From: Vreelandella alkaliphila
Lineage (GTDB): Bacteria > Pseudomonadota > Gammaproteobacteria > Pseudomonadales > Halomonadaceae
Length of the DNA: 64,000 nt
Direction: 5' to 3'
NCBI RefSeq assembly: GCF_016107625.1
Contig: NZ_JABASV010000010.1
Location: 62,001-126,000 of the forward strand
The notes under the pieces are model-generated. The model did no database searches. It saw nothing but the letters and a program-made list of their open reading frames with translations, and had not been told where the DNA came from. Positions 16,927-26,946 of this stretch are shown here, in pieces. How positions within the stretch are numbered: position 1 is the stretch's first letter; each line of letters begins with the position of its first letter. The position numbers and the translations under genes were made by a program.

Positions 16927-18870
16927 ATGCGCAACTCTTCTTTTTTGCTAAGTGCCTCAATAAGCGCCAGATTTAGTGTGCTTTTGGTCGCTGGACTACT
17001 CGCCTTAGGCATTGCCACGCACGCGCAAGCTGAGGGAGCAGGAACAGCAGAGAGCGGAACCCTACGAACCTTTGAGCAGGCGAGTGAGCGGGCCCTCGGC
17101 AGCGTCTTCGAATTCATCGAGCCGGTAACGGAGCGTGGTATCGAAGGTGTCTTTGCCTTCCTTGACGCGCAGCAATGGGTATTTATTTTGCTTGCGCTTG
17201 CCATCGGATATCCTCTCGGGCGACTCAAGTTCGGTCCTATTTCTCTTGGTTCAACTGCCAGCACGCTACTTGTCGCCGTCGTGATCTCGATGACGGCGCA
17301 AATCGCTTTTAATATGACTTATGCGATCCCGGGCATCGTCGCGACCATCTTCCTGTCGCTCTTCATGTATGCACTGGGGCTCGGGGTAGGCCCCAAATTC
17401 TTTGCTGGTCTGAAATCCGGTGGTTTGGCGGCGATTGTTTGCGGGGTGATTATCTGGGCACTGAACTGGGTGATTTGCGTTGGCGGCGCGCATCTTGTCG
17501 GGCTTGAATCAGGCTTTGCGGCTGGCCTGATTTCGGGCAGTTACACGATTACAGCCGTCCTTGGTGTCGCGGAATCAGCCGTGCAAAGCGGCTCGGCAAC
17601 GGTACCTCCGGGCATGACCGCCGATGAGATTGGGGCCAATATGGCGGCGGGCTATGCCGTCAGCTATATCTTGTCGAGCGTCGGAATCATCTTGCTAATG
17701 CGCTATCTGCCCGCGATGTTTGGGCACGACCCTGCCGCAGATGCGAAAAAGGCTGAAGACGCCTTTGCTGGTTCAGGCACCCATCCGCTTCCGGGCACAC
17801 CGCATGCGTTCCTGCTCGGCTACATGCCGTTCGATATCCGTGCCTATAAGGTCGAGAACGAAAACCTAGTCGGAAAGAGCGTTAATGAGCTTTTTGAGGC
17901 CCATCCTCAGGCCCCAATTCTTCGTGTAGAGCGTGATGGTCAGGTAATCGATGCGCTCAATAACCCGACAATTCGCAAAGGCGACATCGTAACTGTGCGC
18001 GCGGATGTGCACGACATGATTCTACACGGCAACGAGGTCGGTCCAGAGGTAGACGATCCGGTTGCTCGAGATATAACCATTGAGTCTGCAGATATCGCAG
18101 TATCGTCCTCCGAGATTGCTGGCAAGACTATTGAGGAGCTTGCAAGGACCTCGCTGGCCTATGGTCTTCGTCTGATCGCGATTTTTCGGGCGGGGCAAGA
18201 GATTCCTATCGGGCCGCAAACCGATATTCGCGTGGGTGATGTAGTGCGCCTTACCGGGCCAGACAGTTGTATCGAACGGGCGGGAAAGGCCCTGGGCAGC
18301 AGGGTTATTACAGAGCAGACCCTTGCGACGACTGAAGTCATGTATATGGCGATCGCCATGGTAGTCGGCTTCATCGCAGGGACGTTGAGTGTCACGATCG
18401 CAGGCATTCCCTTCGCACTCGGCACTTCGGCTGGCTGCCTACTTGCCGGTATCATCGTTGCATATTTACGTAGTCGCAACCCGCAATTTGGCGGGCCGGT
18501 ATCTGAAGGTGCGCGCAGTTTTTTGCAGGATATCGGCCTTAATGTATTCGTCGCCGTGCTGGGCGCGAATACTGGGCCGAAAATAATTTCGGCGCTAGGC
18601 GGCGACACGGTCATCTGGCTCGCCCTGATAGGTACCATAGCGGCCCTTCTGCCGGTAGTGGTAGCCTTTTTCGTTGCTGACAAATTCTTCAAACTGAACT
18701 CTGTGATCAACGCAGGCGCATGCGCGGGCGGGCGCAACTCGACGCCAAGCTTGAATGCGGTGCTTGAACAGTCTAAAAGCCAAGTGGCTGCGGTGCCTTT
18801 CCCTGTATCCTACGCCATAACGACGGTGCTTGCCCTTGTCGGTGGCTACATCGCGCAGATCTTGTCTTGA
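16927..18870 (+). CDS. AspT/YidE-type amino-acid exchanger
   Basis: Antiporter of the aspartate:alanine exchanger family, 647 aa from ATG 16927, with GAGGGA just upstream. A cleavable-looking N-terminal segment ends in THAQAEG and is followed by about five helices (75-285). Two RCK_C (TrkA-C) domains (~300-370, DIRAYKVENENLVGKSVNEL; ~380-460, ADIAVSSSEIAGKTIEEL) follow, then a second block of about five helices (475-647) with the family motif NAGACAGGRNSTPSL. Exchange of an amino acid for its decarboxylation product drives proton-consuming cycles. With the adjacent glutamate decarboxylase, glutamate/GABA exchange is a reasonable inference, though aspartate/alanine is the characterised pair. 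Confidence 0.8.
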   Translation: MRNSSFLLSASISARFSVLLVAGLLALGIATHAQAEGAGTAESGTLRTFEQASERALGSVFEFIEPVTERGIEGVFAFLDAQQWVFILLALAIGYPLGRLKFGPISLGSTASTLLVAVVISMTAQIAFNMTYAIPGIVATIFLSLFMYALGLGVGPKFFAGLKSGGLAAIVCGVIIWALNWVICVGGAHLVGLESGFAAGLISGSYTITAVLGVAESAVQSGSATVPPGMTADEIGANMAAGYAVSYILSSVGIILLMRYLPAMFGHDPAADAKKAEDAFAGSGTHPLPGTPHAFLLGYMPFDIRAYKVENENLVGKSVNELFEAHPQAPILRVERDGQVIDALNNPTIRKGDIVTVRADVHDMILHGNEVGPEVDDPVARDITIESADIAVSSSEIAGKTIEELARTSLAYGLRLIAIFRAGQEIPIGPQTDIRVGDVVRLTGPDSCIERAGKALGSRVITEQTLATTEVMYMAIAMVVGFIAGTLSVTIAGIPFALGTSAGCLLAGIIVAYLRSRNPQFGGPVSEGARSFLQDIGLNVFVAVLGANTGPKIISALGGDTVIWLALIGTIAALLPVVVAFFVADKFFKLNSVINAGACAGGRNSTPSLNAVLEQSKSQVAAVPFPVSYAITTVLALVGGYIAQILS

Positions 18871-19140
18871 CATGTCTACTATACGTAATTCGCGGGAACG
18901 GCCGAGACAACCGAGCTATCCGTGCGGATAGTGGCTCATCTCATGAACTATGTTGACTGCCTCGCAGCATCACTCTCGATTATCCCGGCTAAGAGGGCAG
19001 TTATTCGGAGCTGCGCTTAGCGAACTCGATCCCCTGTTGAGCAATCAAGTGAAACCCTGGAGAAAGGCAAAACCTGCCTGATTTTGCCTGCGCCGAGCGA
19101 CGCCGGAGGCGTGGCCACTACCATAGAGTGGAGATGAGCA
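18871..19140. other. 270-bp gap between exchanger and decarboxylase
   Basis: No gene. It holds two hairpins: CTATCCG-TG-CGGATAG (18916-18931) and AGGCAAAA (19065-19072) with TTTTGCCT (19082-19089). Neither is followed by a T-run; they may be regulatory or RNA-processing elements. Confidence 0.4.
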
Positions 19141-20520
19141 ATGACAAATCGTTCCCGAAACATGAATGATGAAATCTACGGATCCAGCACGTTGGCGAAG
19201 CCACTTCCCAAATCCGGGTTCCCCGATGATGAGCAAGCACCACGCTGGGTCTGCGCTGCCGTGCGCGACGAATTGATGCTGGACGGTAATGCACGCCAGA
19301 ACCTCGCGACCTTCTGCCAGACTTGGGAGGAGCCCGAAGTGCATGAGCTGATGGATGCCTGCATCGATAAGAATATGATCGACAAGGACGAATATCCACA
19401 GACTGCCGAGATTGAAGCACGCTGCGTACGTATGTTGGCTGATCTCTGGAATGCGCCCGAAGGGCCTGCGACGGGGTGTTCGACGACAGGCTCTAGCGAA
19501 GCCGCAATGCTAGGTGGGCTAGCCATGAAACGCCGCTGGGAGGCCAGGCGCCGTGCGGATGGTAAGCCAACTGACAAGCCCAACCTCGTGACTGGCCCAG
19601 TACAAGTTTGCTGGCACAAATTTACCCGCTACTGGGATGTCGAACATCGTGAGATCCCGATGGAGCAGGGACGGCTGCTGATGACCCCCGAGGAAGTTCT
19701 GAAATACTGCGACGAGAACACAATTGGCGTGGTTCCGACCCTCGGTGTGACCTTTACAGGCGAGTATGAGCCTGTAAAAGCTGTCAGCGACGCGCTCGAT
19801 CAGTTGGAGCGCGATACCGGTCTTGATATCCCAATTCATGTGGATGGTGCCAGCGGAGGATTTTTAGCGCCATTCTGCGCACCGGATCTTGAATGGGATT
19901 TTCGCCTTCCGCGGGTGCGCTCGATCAACGCGTCAGGCCACAAGTTCGGCCTAGCGCCGCTCGGTGTCGGATGGGTACTATGGCGCCAGGAAAGCGACCT
20001 GCCTGAGGAAATGATCTTTTGGGTCAATTATCTGGGCGGTAACATGAAGGACATTGCGCTTAATTTCTCGCGGCCTGGTGGTCAGATTGTTTGCCAATAC
20101 TACAACTTTGTCCGGCTCGGCCGCGAAGGCTACGAAAAGGTGCACGGAGCCTGTTATGACAGCGCGGCGTTCCTCGCCGCTGAGATCGCCGCATTGGGGC
20201 CGTTCGAGATTGTTTTCGACGGAGAACGCAGCCGTGGTATCCCTGCGGTCTCATGGAAGCTGAAGGACGGCAGTGATCCTGGCTTTACACTTTTTGATCT
20301 TGCCGACCGTTTGCGGGTACGTGGCTGGCAGGTGCCAGCTTATACACTGCCAACCCATTGTGAAGATCAGGCGATTCAGCGAATTCTTGTGCGCAACGGC
20401 GTCAGCGGGGATTTATGCGCGCTACTTATTGATGATATGAAAGCAGCATTGTCGCATATTGCGGCCCATCCCAAAAAGGTTCCTTTGGCAGAAGAGGATG
20501 CTTCAGGGTTCCATCACTGA
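19141..20520 (+). CDS. gadB: Glutamate decarboxylase (PLP-dependent)
   Basis: Group II PLP enzyme converting L-glutamate plus H+ to GABA and CO2; 459 aa against 466 for E. coli GadB and clearly alike along its length. Marks are [16 protein letters not shown], the substrate/PLP segment [33 protein letters not shown] with the PLP-pyridine Asp, and the Schiff-base lysine K268 in [13 protein letters not shown]. The C-terminus ends in two histidines (GFHH), as in acid-regulated GadB proteins whose C-terminal His closes the active site at neutral pH. GGAG precedes ATG 19141. Same strand as the AspT-type exchanger 270 bp upstream; together a probable acid-resistance module. Confidence 0.93.
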   Translation: MTNRSRNMNDEIYGSSTLAKPLPKSGFPDDEQAPRWVCAAVRDELMLDGNARQNLATFCQTWEEPEVHELMDACIDKNMIDKDEYPQTAEIEARCVRMLADLWNAPEGPATGCSTTGSSEAAMLGGLAMKRRWEARRRADGKPTDKPNLVTGPVQVCWHKFTRYWDVEHREIPMEQGRLLMTPEEVLKYCDENTIGVVPTLGVTFTGEYEPVKAVSDALDQLERDTGLDIPIHVDGASGGFLAPFCAPDLEWDFRLPRVRSINASGHKFGLAPLGVGWVLWRQESDLPEEMIFWVNYLGGNMKDIALNFSRPGGQIVCQYYNFVRLGREGYEKVHGACYDSAAFLAAEIAALGPFEIVFDGERSRGIPAVSWKLKDGSDPGFTLFDLADRLRVRGWQVPAYTLPTHCEDQAIQRILVRNGVSGDLCALLIDDMKAALSHIAAHPKKVPLAEEDASGFHH

Positions 20521-20594
20521 ATGCACCATTCTATAGCTCTGGTGCTTTGTGCTGCTGTCGAAGCCTGCTAATTATTGAATACACTATCTATGAT

Positions 20595-20622
20595 GCGGAC
20601 CGCAGATGTTCTGCGGATCCGC
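20595..20622 (+). terminator. Strong hairpin after gadB
   Basis: GCGGA-CCGCAGA (20595-20606) pairs with TCTGCGG-A-TCCGC (20610-20622), 12 bp with one bulged A and loop TGT. There is no T-run, so intrinsic termination is uncertain. Confidence 0.45.
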
Positions 20623-20665
20623 TTCAGCGTAAAACCTGGCATGCAGGTGACTGAAAAAGAGCATT

Positions 20666-20727
20666 CAGTAGACCCATGTTGAAGACCTGCATGTCTTCAA
20701 CGGCATGCCAAGCTTGATGGTCTACTG
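20666..20727. terminator. Nested hairpins between convergent gadB and amidase genes
   Basis: An inner perfect 9-bp stem GTTGAAGAC (20678-20686)/GTCTTCAAC (20693-20701) is enclosed by an outer arm CAGTAGACC-CAT (20666-20677) pairing with ATGGTCTACTG (20717-20727). The outer right arm contains the stop codon of the minus-strand amidase gene. Probably a two-way transcription barrier. Confidence 0.45.
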
Positions 20728-21750
20728 TTTAGCCTGTGTTGCAGCTGCAATTAGCTGCCTTTCGCGCTCGATAGTGAGAAATTTCAATGTGCCGGTGTCG
20801 ACGAATTTGTCGCTTACTTCGCCAGCAATGCCACACTCGACAGTTAGTTCATTCACGAGGTCTAGCTTCAGCTGGGGGGCTCCCTCGGCTAGGTTGAGGT
20901 CACTCAGGTCTACCCAGACAATGTTGGGGCGGGTGGTCGATTCGAAGACGTAGCGCCGATTAGTTAGGTCGGTGACAGTCTGCCAAAGCGTCTGGGATGC
21001 ATCAGGTTTGCCGGGATCTGGGATACGGAACGGTTGGGCGACATTGCGGATGACACTAAACATAGCCGCGATGGCCTGTAGCTGCGTCTGGGGCTGATCG
21101 AGACGGCTCACGTAGTATGCAGCACGAGCGAATCTGTCGCTTGCTAGTGTCGACCCAGGAATGGGCTGGTCGCCGCCAAGTCCGCTGATGGTTTGGACTA
21201 GCTCGAGTTGCTGGTCGTACGTGGGTGAGTTTGTCATCACTCGGTAATCGCGGCTATGGTAAACCTTGGGTTTCCCCTCGCTATACTCGATGATGCACGA
21301 ATCGCCGGTGGCGTCATCGAGTGCTAGGTGGATTGCCGGCGGTGCCCCTCCGGTAGGATCCATCATCTGGACGACTTGAACGTCTGAAGTTTCAATCCAC
21401 TCGACGGCTTCTGCGACGGTGGCGTAGTTGTCGAGGAAGTACTGCATCCAGATGGCCTGACTCAGCTGAGTGCGACTGTCTTCTGGGTTGCCGTAGTCTG
21501 ACTCTGCAAGCCATAGTACGTGACCAGCCAAGCCAGCCTCATTCAGACCGTCGACTGAAATCATGTCGAAGGCTGTCGCAACGACGCTCCCGTACTTCGA
21601 TGTCCATGTCAGCGCTCCCTGCACCCCGTCGTCGCGTGTGATGCCTTTCGGCTGCGTCCATAGGTTGGTCATCAGGTCTTTGTGAAAGTCCATGTTACGG
21701 CCAACGATGACGGCTCCGTTGGCGTCCGGCCAAACTACTCGCGTGCACAT
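20722..21750 (-). CDS. Choloylglycine-hydrolase-family amidase (Ntn hydrolase)
   Basis: A 342-aa N-terminal nucleophile hydrolase of the linear amide C-N hydrolase / choloylglycine hydrolase family. After removal of Met1, C2 is the nucleophile (MCTRVVW). Further catalytic residues of the family are at matching positions: R18 and D21 in GRNMDF, N174 in TNSPTYDQQ, and an Arg in ASDRFARAAYY. There is no signal peptide, so a cytosolic location is likely. Relatives hydrolyse bile-salt conjugates, penicillin V or acyl-homoserine lactones; which applies is unknown. AAAGGAGAG lies just upstream. It stands 103 bp downstream of the cardiolipin synthase gene on the same strand. Confidence 0.85.
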   Translation of the reverse strand: MCTRVVWPDANGAVIVGRNMDFHKDLMTNLWTQPKGITRDDGVQGALTWTSKYGSVVATAFDMISVDGLNEAGLAGHVLWLAESDYGNPEDSRTQLSQAIWMQYFLDNYATVAEAVEWIETSDVQVVQMMDPTGGAPPAIHLALDDATGDSCIIEYSEGKPKVYHSRDYRVMTNSPTYDQQLELVQTISGLGGDQPIPGSTLASDRFARAAYYVSRLDQPQTQLQAIAAMFSVIRNVAQPFRIPDPGKPDASQTLWQTVTDLTNRRYVFESTTRPNIVWVDLSDLNLAEGAPQLKLDLVNELTVECGIAGEVSDKFVDTGTLKFLTIERERQLIAAATQAKQ

Positions 21751-21853
21751 ACGGCTCTCCTTTCGCTAAGTTGCAACCAACATACTGCCAGAATAGGTCT
21801 GACATTATTCTCTTCGTATATCAGCAGTATAAATCACTTTCTGGCCGCTTAGT

Positions 21854-23317
21854 TCAAAGGATCGGCCCCAGCATCGCGACGGTATTATTGATTAATCGGC
21901 GGTGGCGGGGCCAGTTTGCAACCTCATTGGGGTCAACGCGCACCGAGCTGTTGAGGTAGTGCTGCTGACGTTGGTGGATCTGTTGGGCCAGCTCTGAGTC
22001 GTAGGCCAGGATATTGTTCTCATAGTTGAGTTCGAAGCTGCGCCGGTCCATGTTGGCGGAGCCGATAAGACTGATCTCACCATCCAGGGTGAGCGACTTG
22101 GTGTGCAACAGGCCACCGACATACTCATAAATTTTTACGCCGGCGGTGAGTAGTTCGGCGTAGTAGCTGCGGCTAGCAGCGGCTACTATGCGGCTGTCAT
22201 TGCGTTGAGGAAAGATAATAAGAGTCTCCACGCCGCGACGTGCGCTGGCGCAGAGCGCGGCCTGTAGAGGTTCGTCCGGCACATAGTAGGGTGTAGTGAT
22301 AACTAGGCTTCGGCGGGCGCTGTAAATCAAGGCCTCGAACATCTCAGGCATGGCCGAGTAGCGCACGGTGGGGCCGGTGCCGATTACCTGTGTACATATG
22401 CCAGGCCGAGTGGCGGGGAGGGGGCGGTGCAGCAGGGCACGGATATCGTCGTTGACATGCGACATCCAGTCGCTGATGAACAGATGCTGATTTTGGCGTG
22501 CGATTGGCCCTTCAAAGCGAATCATAAGATCGACCCAGGGCGCATACTTCGCCTTGACCCGAAACTCAGGATCAGCGCAATTCTGGCTACCGCAGTAGGT
22601 AATGTGGTCATCAATGACGACAATTTTGCGGTGGTTGCGCAAATCGATACGGCCGCCAAGCATGCGCAAGATCGGATTGCCAATAGGCAGGGCGCGTGCA
22701 AGTTGGACGCCAGCAGCTTGCATCGCCCGCCAGTGCTTGGAGTGGATCATGGCGCGCGCACCAAGGTCATCTGCCATCGCTCGGCAGGCAACGCCGCGCG
22801 TGGCTGCTCGCATCAGCGCCTGGGCAACTTTGAGGCCGTTGTTATCGGTCAACCAGATGTAAAATAGTAGATGGACGTGATCTTGTGCAGCGTCAATATC
22901 GGCAACAAGTGCATCAATGACGGCGTTGGAGTCTTTTAGTACTTTTGCGTGGTTGCCACCGACCGGCTCGAACCCGCTGATGGAATAGCCCACCTGAAAC
23001 AAGTGCTGATAGTGCGCCGGAATCTGCGGTGCGAGGTTGGTTGAATCAACACCAAGAGTGGTCTCTGGTGTTGATGTTTGCGCAAGTACCTCACGCATCC
23101 GTTTGGCGCGTTTGTTGCCGATGTTAGTCTCACCGAGTAGTAAATAGGTAATGATGCCAACGATAGGTAGGGCGATGATGACCACTATCCAGGTCAGTCT
23201 GGCCCTAGGGTCGCGGTGCGGTTTAAGTAGAACGCGGATGATCAGCAGCCACTGAATCACCAGGTGCAATGCAGCGCTGAGCGCAGTGAGAACGGTAGAG
23301 TCGCTAATGCCATTCAT
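21854..23317 (-). CDS. cls: Cardiolipin synthase (PLD superfamily)
   Basis: A 487-aa membrane enzyme joining two phosphatidylglycerol molecules to cardiolipin. Two N-terminal membrane helices of PLDc_N type (~5-30 and ~38-62) are followed by two phospholipase-D domains with HKD motifs: HRKIVVID (LRNHRKIVVIDDHITYCGSQN region) and HTKSLTLD in LLHTKSLTLDGEISLIGSAN. Length fits ClsA. Same strand as ppk (75 bp downstream of it), so read-through from ppk is possible. Membrane-lipid remodelling would suit salt or acid stress, like its neighbours. Confidence 0.92.
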   Translation of the reverse strand: MNGISDSTVLTALSAALHLVIQWLLIIRVLLKPHRDPRARLTWIVVIIALPIVGIITYLLLGETNIGNKRAKRMREVLAQTSTPETTLGVDSTNLAPQIPAHYQHLFQVGYSISGFEPVGGNHAKVLKDSNAVIDALVADIDAAQDHVHLLFYIWLTDNNGLKVAQALMRAATRGVACRAMADDLGARAMIHSKHWRAMQAAGVQLARALPIGNPILRMLGGRIDLRNHRKIVVIDDHITYCGSQNCADPEFRVKAKYAPWVDLMIRFEGPIARQNQHLFISDWMSHVNDDIRALLHRPLPATRPGICTQVIGTGPTVRYSAMPEMFEALIYSARRSLVITTPYYVPDEPLQAALCASARRGVETLIIFPQRNDSRIVAAASRSYYAELLTAGVKIYEYVGGLLHTKSLTLDGEISLIGSANMDRRSFELNYENNILAYDSELAQQIHQRQQHYLNSSVRVDPNEVANWPRHRRLINNTVAMLGPIL

Positions 23318-23391
23318 TAAAAGTGTGCTTCCTCATGCTGATACGGCAGGTCAATCATGGCTAACCGTCCCCAACCCTCCTTTCTACTCAG

Positions 23392-25605
23392 CTAGCTTTT
23401 TGATGCGTAGGCATAGAGCAGTGTTTCCTGAGCGCTGATCGCGTCGCCATTGCCAGGATCCTGGAGGTGATAACTACCGTCGCTTTTTAGTAACCAGCTT
23501 TGGCAGTTATCGACGAGGTAGGTCTCTAAATCTTTACGTACCCGCGTGGCAAGCTTTTTATCCAATAGCGGGAAGCAGGTTTCTACGCGATGGAACATAT
23601 TGCGTGACATAAAATCAGCGCTTGAGCACCATGTTTCTGGTTTGCCGTCATTGTGAAAATGGAAAACGCGGGTATGTTCTAAAAAACGCCCAATAATCGA
23701 CCGGACGCGGATATTTTCTGAAACACCCTCGATACCGGGTTTCAAACAGCACATGCCGCGAATGATTAGGTCGCACTCTACGCCTGCTTGCGAGGCGCGA
23801 TAAAGCGCTTTGATAAGCTTGGGCTCTGTTAGCGAATTGCACTTAATAATGATGTGCCCGCGCTTACCTTTAAGCGCCACCTGAGCTTCACGGTCAATCA
23901 TTTCGACTAAGCGCTCGTGAAGCGTAAAGGGGGCGTGGAGCAACGTGTCGATCTTGCGCGCGCGGCCCATGCCAGAAAGCTGCTGGAACACCTTGTGCAC
24001 GTCCGCGCATAGTGCTGTATTGGCAGTTAGCAGGCTGTAATCGGTATATAGTTTCGCTGTTTTAGAGTGGTAGTTGCCGGTGCCTAAATGTGCGTAGTGG
24101 CGCAGCTCGCCCTTCTCACGTCGTACGATATGTAGCATTTTGGCATGGGTTTTATAGGCCATGATGCCGTAAATCACGATGGCGCCGGCTTCTTGCAGGC
24201 GTGATGCTAACTGAAGATTGTCGGCCTCATCGAAACGCGCCCGCAGCTCGATAACAACGGTGACTTCTTTGCCTTGGCTGGCGGCATCGACCAGAGCACT
24301 CACTATCGTTGAATCTGCGCCCGTGCGGTACAGAGTCTGCTTGATTGCCAGTACGTCCGGATCGCGTGCGGCCTCGCGTAGTAGGTCTTCAATAGGTGAA
24401 AAAGACTGGAATGGGTGATGAAGCAGGATATCGCTTTTGGCAATAGCGCTAAATAGGCTGCCACCCTTTAATGCTTTTGGCACGCTAGGCGAATAGGGGC
24501 GATAGAGCAGTTCCGGTCGGTCAACATCACCGAGTACAGCCATCATGCGGGTCAAATTTACCGGCCCTTGAACACGGTATAAGTCGCTGCTTTCTAGCTC
24601 AAACTGGCGCAGCAAGAAACTGATCAAGTCATCTGGACAATTATCAGCGACTTCAAGGCGAACACCACTGCCATAACGGCGGGCTAATAGCTCGCCACGT
24701 AGCGCTGAGGCCAAGTCTGAGACCTCTTCTGGGTCGACGGTCATATCGGCATTGCGAGTCAGCCGGAACTGATAACAACCGCGCACACGCATACCGGGGA
24801 AGAGTTCCTCTGCATGAGCGTGAATCATCGATGACAAGAAAATATACTCAGAGAAACCTTCTGCACACAGAGCTTTAGGCAGTGCCATCAAGCGAGGCAG
24901 TGAGCGAGGCGCTGGCAGTATTGCCATGCCACCAGCCCGACCAAAGGCGTCCTTTCCCTCTAGTTCAACAATGAAGTTGAGGCTTTTATTAACCAAACGT
25001 GGAAACGGGTGGGAAGGGTCTAAGCCAATGGGGCTGATGACCGGCATGATTTCGTTATCAAAAAAACCTTTAACCCACGCTTTTTGCTCGTCGGTCCACT
25101 GATCGCGACGACGAAAGCGTAGCCCCTGAGCTTCCAGCGCGGGCAGCAGTGTTTCGTTCAATATTTGATATTGGCGGGCAATTTGCTGATGCGCGATATC
25201 CGAGATTTCTGCCAGCACAGCCTTAGGTAAGCGGCCGTCGGCGGCGGTGGTATCGTCACCTAATGCCATTTGGTGTTTAAGCCCAGCAACTCTTATCTCA
25301 AAAAACTCATCCATGTTGGATGAAAATATCAGCAGAAACATCAGCCGGTTAAGTAGCGGATGTGCATCGTCTAGGGCTTGTTCAAGCACCCGGATATTGA
25401 ATTGCAGATGAGAAAGCTCGCGATTGAAGTAAAGCTGCGGGTCGTCAAGATCCGCTTCCAAGTGAGCCTCTTTCGCGTGAACTCCGGTGGGGGTACGATT
25501 GATACGCAATGGCAAAGCCTCTCCCTCGCCACTTACCGTCTCGTTTGCAGCGTTCGTTGACTCGCTAGAAAATGCTGGCGTGGAATCTGCTGATTGATCG
25601 TCCAT
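23392..25605 (-). CDS. ppk1: Polyphosphate kinase 1
   Basis: Makes and uses inorganic polyphosphate from ATP. The start is set at ATG 25605 (MDDQSADSTPAF), which has a G-rich ribosome-binding site five bases upstream, giving 737 aa. Longer frames run through ATG 25638 to a TTG at 25689 inside a palindrome and are less likely. Domains are the N-terminal helical part (LYFNRELSHLQFNIRVLEQA), the middle part and two catalytic PLD-like domains with the phospho-His segments THAKMLHIVRRE and NYHSKTAKLYTDYS. The N-terminal ~60 residues are a low-complexity extension beyond the E. coli enzyme (688 aa). Confidence 0.93.
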   Translation of the reverse strand: MDDQSADSTPAFSSESTNAANETVSGEGEALPLRINRTPTGVHAKEAHLEADLDDPQLYFNRELSHLQFNIRVLEQALDDAHPLLNRLMFLLIFSSNMDEFFEIRVAGLKHQMALGDDTTAADGRLPKAVLAEISDIAHQQIARQYQILNETLLPALEAQGLRFRRRDQWTDEQKAWVKGFFDNEIMPVISPIGLDPSHPFPRLVNKSLNFIVELEGKDAFGRAGGMAILPAPRSLPRLMALPKALCAEGFSEYIFLSSMIHAHAEELFPGMRVRGCYQFRLTRNADMTVDPEEVSDLASALRGELLARRYGSGVRLEVADNCPDDLISFLLRQFELESSDLYRVQGPVNLTRMMAVLGDVDRPELLYRPYSPSVPKALKGGSLFSAIAKSDILLHHPFQSFSPIEDLLREAARDPDVLAIKQTLYRTGADSTIVSALVDAASQGKEVTVVIELRARFDEADNLQLASRLQEAGAIVIYGIMAYKTHAKMLHIVRREKGELRHYAHLGTGNYHSKTAKLYTDYSLLTANTALCADVHKVFQQLSGMGRARKIDTLLHAPFTLHERLVEMIDREAQVALKGKRGHIIIKCNSLTEPKLIKALYRASQAGVECDLIIRGMCCLKPGIEGVSENIRVRSIIGRFLEHTRVFHFHNDGKPETWCSSADFMSRNMFHRVETCFPLLDKKLATRVRKDLETYLVDNCQSWLLKSDGSYHLQDPGNGDAISAQETLLYAYASKS

Positions 25606-25674
25606 GGCTGCCCCCCGGTGGTGGTTCATACTCATCATAGCGTGATAACTACTGTTAATAGGAGTATGCCGGGA

Positions 25675-25711
25675 AAAGATGACAAACAAGTGTCACCGGT
25701 TTGTCATCTTT
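25675..25711 (-). terminator. 13-bp palindrome between hemB and ppk
   Basis: AAAGATGACAAAC (25675-25687) and GTTTGTCATCTTT (25699-25711) form a perfect 13-bp stem with an 11-nt loop. On the minus strand it follows the hemB stop and is trailed by TTTTCCC, so it can act as hemB terminator. It also contains TGTCAC and TGTCAT spaced 11 nt apart on the + strand, as in Pho boxes. Confidence 0.55.
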
Positions 25712-25730
25712 GAAGGTTTGACCCCTGAAA

Positions 25731-26783
<1,053 letters not shown>

Positions 26784-26946
26784 CTAAAAGGCCTAACGTG
26801 AGTATATCAGTCCTGCACTGCAGCGAAAGCGGGCTTGTGATAGCTGGCTTGTAGTGGCTTTATAGACTGACTAAAGTGAGCCACTCAGCGACGCTAAGTG
26901 GCGACGATTTAACAGCGATAATAAGCGCTACGATAAGGAGATAAGC

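Noticed and set aside
21892-22867. Frames opposite or beside cls (e.g. 146 codons on + at 22427)
   Set aside because: They are shadow frames of the well-supported cardiolipin synthase gene.
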